Origin: Neonectria sp. B-13
Taxonomy: Eukaryota > Ascomycota > Sordariomycetes > Hypocreales > Nectriaceae
Length of the DNA: 64,000 bases
Assembly (NCBI GenBank): GCA_002682825.1
Contig: NOKP01000001.1
Span: 622,501 to 686,500 of the forward strand
Direction of reading: 5' to 3'
The translations under genes were made by a program, and so were the position numbers. Below are positions 56,586-64,000 of the stretch, piece by piece. The notes below the pieces were generated by a model. It searched no databases, was not told where the DNA came from, and saw nothing but the letters and a program-made list of their open reading frames with translations. Every line of letters starts with the position of its first letter. The first letter of the stretch is position 1.

Positions 56586-59326
56586 TCACTCTACCCAAGG
56601 TGCCATTATATCACCTGCATCAAGCGTGTAGCTATTGGGGGCAAAGCTGATGGCATCCCCGATGGCGTCGCCGTCTGGAAGAAGCTCATTTAGATCAAGA
56701 CTTTGCAACACCTTGGGAATATCGTCCTCGGATGGGCATTGGCCATGAGTAAGCGAATAGTCCACTGTCAAAGCAATTCGCAGGTATGTATGCGGATTGC
56801 CAACGAGCAGGTCAACCCAGGCGTCACGCGATCGCTGCGTCGGCTTTGTTCTTTTGACATTTTCCGAAAACAATGAACCAGCCATGAAAGAGTTTCCAAA
56901 ACCTGTTGTATGAGTTGAAGGCTTCAATGACTCGTTGGCTTTGATGAAGATCACGGTCTTCTCAATGGACTGAAGTGTGCTCTCCGTACTTTCGTACAGG
57001 CTTCGGAATCTCTTCATAACGCTGGTGTAGGCAGTGAGGTTTCGTCGAGCGTCTTCAGACTGGGCTCCCGTGCTCAACACCTGAGCTTCCAAGATGTTCC
57101 ATGTAAAGGGAAAGGCGAGGAATGCAACACTATATCTGGGTCAGCGGGTGTATTACAGCGGCCGTGTAGTACGGTTCGTTGCTCACAAAGTATTCGGTAA
57201 GTAGTCAATTAAACCTAAGCGATCAAGTTCCTTTAGATCGTTTGCAATCCCTTGTAGCGAAGTCTCCAGTTCTGATCGACTCTGCAGGCGACGCTGTTCG
57301 GCGTCTGCTGGATTCTCGTAGTCGGTGATTGAAAGAAGCATCATATGATGGCATATTGATGTTTTCGCCGTGCTAGTCTTGTCAGTGAATTAAAGCTTAT
57401 AGATCGGCGAGGCATCATACTGATAGTATATGTAGATCATTTTTGTAAACAAGATGGGCGACTCATTCTTATTGACCTTGTGGGTTGACGTTTGCAACAG
57501 TTCTTTTGACTTTCGGTGCCACAAGTCTAGCAGCTCGAGATGGGATTTCACATCCTTCTCAGATTTCTTCGGTGTAAGAGCGCTGGATTTCCCCATTGGG
57601 TGGAGAATGGTGAGAACTCCATTCAGGACAACGGCAAGCTCACAGAGCGATGCAATAATGCACACTAGAAGCTTTTTGGTGGAGATGTCGTATACGTTGG
57701 GTCCACGAAACTCGTTCAAAAAGTCATCCTCTCCGAGTCCAGGTTGGGTAAAGTCAAAGTCATCTGGTCTAATGTTCAGTGGCCTTCGTAGACTCAACGA
57801 CATTACTCTGTCTCTGACTATGCAGCACCACCACAGACGCTTAAGTATCTGCCGCTCTTGGGCACAGAAGTTGGCGCTGTAGTACTCATCTGCGCGAGCA
57901 CTCCGGGCAAAATGGATGGCGGATACCAGCCAGTACGTATTGACCGTATCGGTCGTGGTCGGCGAGTGGTAGGTGAGCATCAGTGCGCCTTGGGCGTTCG
58001 AAATGTCATCTTTGTGTAGATTGAAGTCGAATAGAGTCTGTGAGATATCTGTTAGAGAGATTCTCCCCAGTCAGCACGGACTTCTGACCTTGGCTCTTGA
58101 ATAAAACTCTGTCCGCGCCGCTTGTACTGTGACGAAACCGAGGTTGCGAAGTATTTGGGCCGGGACAAACTGTTGAGAGTTAGATGTGACTGCAAATAAC
58201 CGTGATGGCTTTAGCATCAAGCTGTACGAAACTTACCGGGCAGGATATGAATAGCATTGACTGCAAAACAAATAGCGGTATCTGATTTTGTGGCGCTATG
58301 CTCCGGTTCTGTGACGAATACATTCTCCAAAATGCGCTCTCGTTCAAGCTAGGCAGGATGGGGTGGACGTGTGCGAAGTAGTGTCGTACGAACTCATCCA
58401 GGGCCGGCCTCGACGGCAGGTGGAAGCAACCTCGCTGTTCTAAAAAGGCGGCATCATGGGAAGAAAGACAGTGCATGAGGCCAGGTTCGATGAAGCGGTA
58501 GCAGGAGAATAGGATGAATGGCATAGACTGCGAAGGGTATTTCCGGGCAGGAACAAGACTACTTTCGAGAGATGGAGGATCTGGATATGATATGATGAGA
58601 AATGGTGTTTTGAATGCGGAAGAAGGATTGGCAATTTCTCACTCGTAATGGTGTGGATAGCTGTGTTGCTTTCTTCGACCACATTTTGGTCTGAATTGCC
58701 ATCACTGAAGAAGTCTTCCAGTCCGGGAAACTCTTGATCCTCGACCCCGAGAAGATATTCCATGGCGTTGTGCAACTCATCGTGCGAGTCGGGGTCAGTA
58801 GGTGGTGGTTGATGAAGAGCCTCCCGCGGGTCGACGGTTGTCGTTGATGGAGTGTCTAGCACCAGCGCCTCAGGGGAATGGCGACCTATGTCGACCTCCA
58901 AGCCATGGGCCAACGTCTGTGATGCTTCGGTAGACGGTGTAGGTCGCGCAACCAACCTTTGGGGTCAGTTAGTACGCCAGCTCTGCATGTGCAGACGCTT
59001 GGTTGAGGGAGACATGGTCAAGAAATGGCGCGGCAGAGGACCAACCTTTGAGGCATGGGCTGTTCAAAGACGCATTCGCGACATTGCAAGCGACAGCTCG
59101 TACAGGGGATCCCACTTGTAGCTACGTCGCAGCGTACCTTGCGCAGTCTGCAGCGCGCGCAGGCTTTCTTTGTGCGCTTGCGACGAAGGCGAGTTGCAAG
59201 CCCAACTGGCATGGGGTCCTTTGCCGCGTGCAACGCTGCTCCAGCTTCAGCAAAGTCCAAGTCCAAGTCCGGATCCGGAGCGTCCAGTTCCGACATGAGC
59301 ATTGACAACTGATCCGTCCCTGCCAT
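56586..59326 (-). CDS. Zn2Cys6 transcription factor, CTF1beta-like
   Basis: Minus-strand exons begin at 59326 (MAGTDQLSMLMSELDAP). KACARCRLRKVRCDVATSG, then IPCTSCRLQCREC, is a Zn2Cys6 cluster. Exons so far: 59326-59046, 58956-58643, 58580-58237, 58169-58089, 58037 to about 57415, about 57375-57190, and a last exon ending at 56586. Junctions: MPQ/RLVARP, TIT/NPPSLE, SCP/FVPAQIL, RAK/TLFDFN, YYQ/TAKTSIC-like. The large domain includes FVRHYFAHVHPILPSLNESA, QERQILKRLWWCCIVRDRVM, SLSLRRPLNIRPDDFDF. This is the pattern of cutinase regulator CTF1beta/ARCA proteins. About 800 residues or somewhat fewer. Apparently intact. Confidence 0.87.
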
Positions 59327-60342
59327 GATGCTTTGCCTGCTGGGGTGGTTCGAGTCGTTTGTACGATGTCGCCGTTGCGATCCTGGCAGAGAAATCCACC
59401 CTCCCCACATCCGTTTCCCCGGGTTTTCGGTTCGAGTCCCCACCTACGGAGGCGGAACCCCGTCGGCCTCACGTTCCGCTTTCTAAGCCGCTTGTGGACA
59501 GGTCGATCTAAGCATGTGAATGGGATCTCGCCACACAAAAAATCATTTTCAGGCTCTTGGTCAATGATTGTTACTCGGGGCATGAACAACTTTTGCAAAT
59601 GGCACGAGCAAAAGTACAAAACCTGTTACCTATTTTTATGTAGTAACGTAAGTACTATGGCTATATCCTAGTCTGTGCCGAACTCACCAAAGGACAGCCG
59701 AATCAGCAAATACGCCTTTTTCCCTTAAAGTCTTCCAATCATTGGTTTTTTGCGATATGATGTAGTCGGCATCTCTAGGCCATAGCGTATCTACGAAACT
59801 ATAAAGCTATATTTATGCGCACTTAAAATGGATAAGATGCAGCGTAGACTTAAACTTTAGTGAGAGAATTCTATTCATGCCATTAGCAAAAGTTGTTAGT
59901 GTCCCCAGCAAGACTCTATTCAATTCAATCAGGGTTCACTAGGTTGTCTGAGACAGTCTAGCCATGAGAAAAAAACAGTCCCATCGAGTAGCTTATTCTC
60001 CCTAGTATCAGAGTCACATTCAAAGGTCCATGACGAGCATGACGAGTATGACGTAGCAGACTATAGACTACATGACAATCCGCGCTCAGTTTTATCGCAA
60101 GCCCAATTAAAAGCAGTGAGCGAGGCTTATGGTAAATTGGCTGCTGATAATGACCTTGGTAGCATTTCCTCGAGAGTCGTTCAATCAAGCACGTCATGGA
60201 AACGCCTCCCCAAAATGACTATAGAAACCCACGCCAAACTTATTTCTAAACATCTCACCCTACTCTTTGTATTAATTGCTTCCGTCTCTTTCTACATTGT
60301 CGAAATAATTTGATTCACCGTCGAAAACACTCATCAGATACC
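59327..60342. other. Intergenic region of 1 kb
   Basis: Divergent spacer between the regulator and the small membrane-protein gene. No coding support. Confidence 0.4.
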
Positions 60343-61062
60343 ATGGAAAGAACCAGCCAACCAAAACTTACGGGGCTTCTCACTCGATTTGTCCCCGAAA
60401 GACTTAGACATTCGGCGCTCTACCGCTGGTGGTTGCGCTTCACCCGTGTCCTCCAGTTTCTCTCGGCCGTGGTTTCGCTCGCCATCTTCTCAACACGCAT
60501 ATACAAAGTATATCGCCTCGTCAACTCGGTCAAGGCCCAACGAGCTCTCGACAATGCCTCGGAAGCCGTCGAAGGCATTCTTGCTGCCGCCGTCTTGTAC
60601 ACCATCATCGCCACCCTCATGATGTGCATCTTGCGCGGCGGGGGTCCTACATGGCTTCGCTGGCTCTGGGTTCTCTTGGATCTTTTGTTCGTTGGTGCTT
60701 TCATTGCCGTATCCGTTCTTACACGCCCCAATGGAGGCGTTGTTGGCCCACGACACTGCTACCAAAGCCGCGGTGAACGAGTCACCGGAACTGGTGAAGT
60801 TGCAGATCGTCGTGATGATTCATGCAATCTGCCCTGGGGCACATTCATCCTTGCTATCGTCAGCACGTAAGTATTTCCCTTAGTCGAGTTCGGTGTGGGC
60901 TTTAAACTGATGAATGATAGAATTTTACACGCCATCACTGCGTCATTCAACGAAGTAAAAGACCACCACCGAAAGAATAAACTCGAGCGCAACAATTATA
61001 AGGAGAATCAGGCTGGTTATCTCAACAATCAAGCACCTGGAGAGCATAGCCCTACATATTAG
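60343..61062 (+). CDS. Small four-span membrane protein (MARVEL-like)
   Basis: Exon 1 spans 60343-60866 and exon 2 spans 60921-61062, joining as AIVST/ILHAITASF. The start MERTSQPKLTGLLTRFVPE is preferred over an ATG 33 nt upstream because it precedes the conserved hydrophilic lead. Hydrophobic spans: RVLQFLSAVVSLAIFSTRI, ILAAAVLYTIIATLMMCIL, WLRWLWVLLDLLFVGAFIAV and ILAIVSTILHAITASF. The luminal or extracellular loop before the last span has two cysteines (RHCYQSRGE, DSCNLPWG), as in fungal MARVEL-like proteins of unknown role. The C-terminus is polar. Intact, about 220 residues. Confidence 0.75.
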
Positions 61063-61344
61063 TTAGAGGCTTGACAAATGGGACATGTTTTGAGTTGCAA
61101 TACATTTGAATGAGCTAGTGTGGCCCGCTTTATGAGAAGCAGAATTGATGTAAAAGGTTATCGTGTGGAAATCATGCTTGAAGCCTAAGAAAATACCCAG
61201 ACACAGTATAGAAGTATAGAAGTATTCCATTGTTATTTCGTTTGTATCGAAGACAACTTGGCATCTCCAATTCATTCTTGTCCTGCTTGTTCGTTACGGC
61301 GAATAGTATCACATGCCTCATTGACCCGAATTCTTAGAACTCAT

Positions 61345-62589
61345 TTATAACAACTCTTCATCGGACCCCAATCGCTTCCCCATCTTCTCTACCAAATCTT
61401 TCACAACTTTGGGATCGCTGGGCCCATTGTGAGGTTGCATATAAAACATGGGTTCAAAAGCCCTGCCGCCTAGGGCGTTGGGGTCGGCCCCCTTCTCCAG
61501 CAGCCACTTGGCCATGTCCCAGTCCTGCGCCGCACACGCGTAGACAAACGGGGTTAAGTTTTCACCCCTTGGTAGTGGTTGATCAATTATGTCATAGAAC
61601 GTAACGTACTTGACATCGTCGACGCCTACAATCCCCGACGAAAGTATGTACTCAGCCGCGGCGCGTCTTTGGGAAAATGTAATCTCTTGGTATACCTTGC
61701 CCATGGTGCGTATTTGGGGAGATGTAACGCCTTGGGAAAATGTCACGTCTTGGGAAAATGTAACGTCTTGGTATGTCTTGCCCATCCATCGCACCATTCT
61801 GTGTAGCGGATGTGCGTATGCGGCTTTCGCGCCGTTCTCCACCAGCAGGGCGATGAGTGAAGGATCCCATTGACTCACAGCGGCGTTGAGGACCAGGCCA
61901 CTGCGGCGGTCCACGGGTTGGCGGCCGATATTATGATGACTGAGATTGGGGTCGGCGCCGTGGGACAACAGGAGAGTAAGGAGCGGTCGGTTGCTAAGAG
62001 ATTCTCTGAGTGGGGTCTCGAGGGAGTTGTGAATCCCATGGACTTCATGCCACAGTTGGTTTGGGTGCCAACCAAAATCAAGGAAGACTTGGACTAGCGC
62101 TAGGGGATCTTCCCTCCCTTCGTTGAATATGCTGGAGTCGTCCGTCTTCCCGGCACCTGAAGGGTTGCACTGACATCGGAGAAAGGCGTTGTCGTGCAGA
62201 GTTGTGGCTTGTTCCAAGAGATAGCGCGCAACAGCAGGTTGATTTCCAAAGGATGCCTGCTCCAGACCGTACTGGCGCACGGCTTGACTCGGGTGGCACT
62301 CTCGAATAAATGACTCAACCTGAGACATCAGGCCCTGCTCGCATGCCATGTAGAATTGAACCTGTTGCTCGTCTTGGCTAACTAGATTGGCTGTCACGGC
62401 GTACTCGGGTCTCGGCAGGCCTAGTGGCAGCGCCGGCAGAGGCCCATCATCCGGCGGTCCTTGGCCCGGTAGCCTCAGGGGTTCCGGAGGGCGCAGTCGC
62501 AAGCCCGAGTGGTGGCGCCGAGTGGCATTGTTCTGTTCCATCTGGCTGATGCGTTTACGCATGGCGTCTAGGCGCTCTGCGTAATCCAT
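61345..62589 (-). CDS. Ankyrin-repeat protein
   Basis: A single minus-strand frame of 414 residues from MDYAERLDAMRKRISQMEQ. The Pro-rich segment LRLRPPEPLRLPGQGPPDD is followed by ankyrin repeats. Examples: QVQFYMACEQGLMSQVESFI, TPLRESLSNRPLLTLLLSHG, ADPNLSHHN, NAAVSQWDPSLIALLVENGA, LTPFVYACAAQDWDMAKWLL, EKGADPNALG. An insertion between repeats holds a duplicated GKTYQDVTFSQ / GKVYQEITFSQ pair with two extra DVTFSQ-like units. The repeats probably mediate protein binding; the partner is unknown. Confidence 0.85.
   Translation of the reverse strand: MDYAERLDAMRKRISQMEQNNATRRHHSGLRLRPPEPLRLPGQGPPDDGPLPALPLGLPRPEYAVTANLVSQDEQQVQFYMACEQGLMSQVESFIRECHPSQAVRQYGLEQASFGNQPAVARYLLEQATTLHDNAFLRCQCNPSGAGKTDDSSIFNEGREDPLALVQVFLDFGWHPNQLWHEVHGIHNSLETPLRESLSNRPLLTLLLSHGADPNLSHHNIGRQPVDRRSGLVLNAAVSQWDPSLIALLVENGAKAAYAHPLHRMVRWMGKTYQDVTFSQDVTFSQGVTSPQIRTMGKVYQEITFSQRRAAAEYILSSGIVGVDDVKYVTFYDIIDQPLPRGENLTPFVYACAAQDWDMAKWLLEKGADPNALGGRAFEPMFYMQPHNGPSDPKVVKDLVEKMGKRLGSDEELL
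61663..61790. repeat. Nested direct repeats in the ankyrin gene
   Basis: TTGGGAAAATGT occurs at about 61669, 61732 and 61750, and the following CTTGGTATxxCTTGCCCAT occurs at about 61686 and 61766. The layout fits an 81-bp duplication with an 18-bp unit duplicated again inside it. All periods are multiples of three, keeping the frame. Confidence 0.85.
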
Positions 62590-63669
62590 GTCGGTGGAGG
62601 CTTGCAGAGTTGTTGGCTGCGGGGAGGGAAAACGAACGAATGATTGATGTAAGGAGTAAAGAAATTACAAGGCAAGGAATACGTCCTAGGCTTCCTTTTA
62701 AGTGCCGTCTGTTGGTGGCGCTCCATGAGGCTCCACTTCATTTGCATGCGGGATACGGGTGTTGGTAGTAACTGCGAATACTCGTGCTACGGCCATATGA
62801 AACGTCTCATCCATGCAACGTAACCCCTCGCTCGTGCCATAATGACTGAATCCCATAGGTGAAATCTACGCTTCCCCATGTAAACAATGAAACGGGTCGG
62901 TAAGACTCGGCTGTTGGAAACACTTAACAGATACTGACCATAACATATGTCTAGATGTGTGATCAGTCCTAGTATGTTCAGATAGTATAAGTTTCGACCT
63001 AGCTTGGAACATAGAATATAGCATATACTGCCGCGCCATGCCGGGCCATAAGCACAATGCATCGCCTTCATGAGTCACATCATGTTTCCTGAGATTTGCT
63101 GCGAAATGAGCAACCGCCAACCAACAGACTTTAACATTACTCTGAGTGATATGGGTCGGAAGGAGGTGCTGCGGCTGAGTCGTTGCATAGTAAAATCCTT
63201 CTTCTCCACCAAGTATCACCAGCACCAACAACCAACAGACTGTTGTATTGCTAAATTTGAAACAAGGACGCCAAAGGGAGTTATTTAGGCTTCAGAGGCA
63301 CAACTAACAGATTGTAATATTGCTCAAGTTGAAACAAGAAAGCTGTCAAGACTTATGTCCGCTGAAAAATGGCATGGTAGGATTCATCTGCCTATTCTAT
63401 GGAGACACACAACCAACAGATCCGAATCGGCTTCAGAACGAGCCAAGGGCAAAGCAAAAGACTCAGCTGCCTTGATGGACACCTAGATGGTATTTAAGTG
63501 GTATCATGCTACGTTCATGTTCTCATCATCAGTCTCTTTCCACAGTACCTACCTTTTGCATCTTTCAAGGATTCATTCTTTTTCCCTTGAAACATTGCAC
63601 CTACTATTCCTCTCTTTGTAACATCCATTTCTTTCTTTCCTGAGAACGTTATCTTTCCAAGTTGAAAAC
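62590..63669. promoter_or_regulatory. Intergenic region with four copies of a 12-bp element
   Basis: CAACCAACAGAC or a one- to two-base variant lies at 63118-63129, 63229-63240, 63301-63312 and 63410-63421, all upstream of the secreted-protein gene. The second and third copies are followed by related sequence (TTGTATTGCTAAATTTGAAACAAG, about 63244-63267, and its variant at about 63314-63338). Repeated binding sites or a decayed tandem duplication are both possible. Confidence 0.5.
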
Positions 63670-64000
63670 ATGATACCTCGCCGTTTTCTACCACTAGCCT
63701 CGGCGCTGGTCCTTGTCGACGGTCTCCAGGTTCCTGGAAAATATCACGAGGCTCGTGAATTTCAAGACACCACAACTGCTAGCTTCTTCAAGGTTGGCCT
63801 CTGTGGTCAGAAAACACATTCATTCGGAGACACAACCCTCAGGACAACCCCTATTGTAAGTCAAGTTACTTGCCAGTTGGCCAACAAAAGCTTACCTCTC
63901 CCAGGAACTTGCCACCTCAGTCTATCAGACGCCTGCGCAACAGAGTACCGAGGAGTTTGGGGGTTCCTCCATCCTGCCTTTGACCTCAGTCACTTTAGTT
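63670..64000 (+). CDS. Secreted protein, 5' end only (runs off the window)
   Basis: The start MIPRRFLPLASALVLVDGL is a signal peptide (Arg pair, hydrophobic core). Exon 1 ends at 63855 (donor GTAAGT) and exon 2 starts at 63905 (after CTCTCCCAG), giving RTTPI/ELATSVYQTPAQQSTEE and continuing to the window edge. The mature part is Thr/Ser-rich so far and no domain is recognised. The product could be a cell-wall or effector-like secreted protein; family unknown. Confidence 0.6.
   Translation, partial: MIPRRFLPLASALVLVDGLQVPGKYHEAREFQDTTTASFFKVGLCGQKTHSFGDTTLRTTPIVSQVTCQLANKSLPLPGTCHLSLSDACATEYRGVWGFLHPAFDLSHFS

Overview
The window looks like chromosomal DNA of a filamentous ascomycete (Pezizomycotina, probably Sordariomycetes). 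Genes carry several short introns (about 50-110 nt) with GT..AG ends and CTAAC/CTGAC-type branch points. The families are typical of such fungi: Zn2Cys6 regulators, a fungal rhodopsin-domain membrane protein, MARVEL proteins, an F-box-like family, HET and PNP remnants, and polyketide/meroterpenoid genes. There are no operons, Shine-Dalgarno sites, CRISPR arrays, rRNA or tRNA genes that I could support. All exon boundaries were inferred by eye from reading frame, splice signals and protein continuity.

Layout. 0-3.5 kb is a graveyard: a purine-nucleoside-phosphorylase-domain (NLR-type) remnant, a decayed protein of unknown family and a shattered Zn2Cys6 regulator. 5.9-13.7 kb holds three apparently intact genes: an amino-acid permease, a GH47 alpha-1,2-mannosidase and an F-box-like protein. 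13.9-14.3 kb is a stub of an SRPK-type kinase. 14.8-18.5 kb is a divergent pair, a Zn2Cys6 regulator and an intronless FAD/NAD(P) oxidoreductase. 18.8-21.1 kb has a MARVEL protein with a 24-bp tandem repeat and a small NIF3/YqfO-like protein. 21.4-31 kb mixes one intact gene (rhodopsin-domain membrane protein) with remnants: HET, an unknown ORF, a caspase-like protein, a secreted protein and a conserved fungal hypothetical protein. 32-39 kb has an intact 2OG-Fe(II) dioxygenase, an APH-type phosphotransferase, a small conserved protein and a glycerophosphoinositol-permease-like MFS transporter.

40.9-53.5 kb is the most interesting part. It reads as the ruin of a secondary-metabolite cluster: an intact 8-TM protein resembling membrane terpene cyclases; beside it, on the opposite strand, the last exon of a PaxM-like FAD epoxidase without its FAD-binding N-terminus; an intact 14-TM-type drug/metabolite exporter; a flavin monooxygenase with nonsense codons, a frameshift and a foreign 0.7-kb multi-exon segment inside it; the 3' end of a highly reducing PKS (ER remnant, KR, ACP); and an intact Zn2Cys6 regulator. 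Transporter, cyclase and regulator survive while the PKS and both oxygenases are dead.

53.5-64 kb returns to ordinary genes: a RidA-like protein, a large CTF1beta-like Zn2Cys6 regulator, a small membrane protein, an ankyrin protein with an internal duplication, and the 5' end of a secreted protein that runs off the window.
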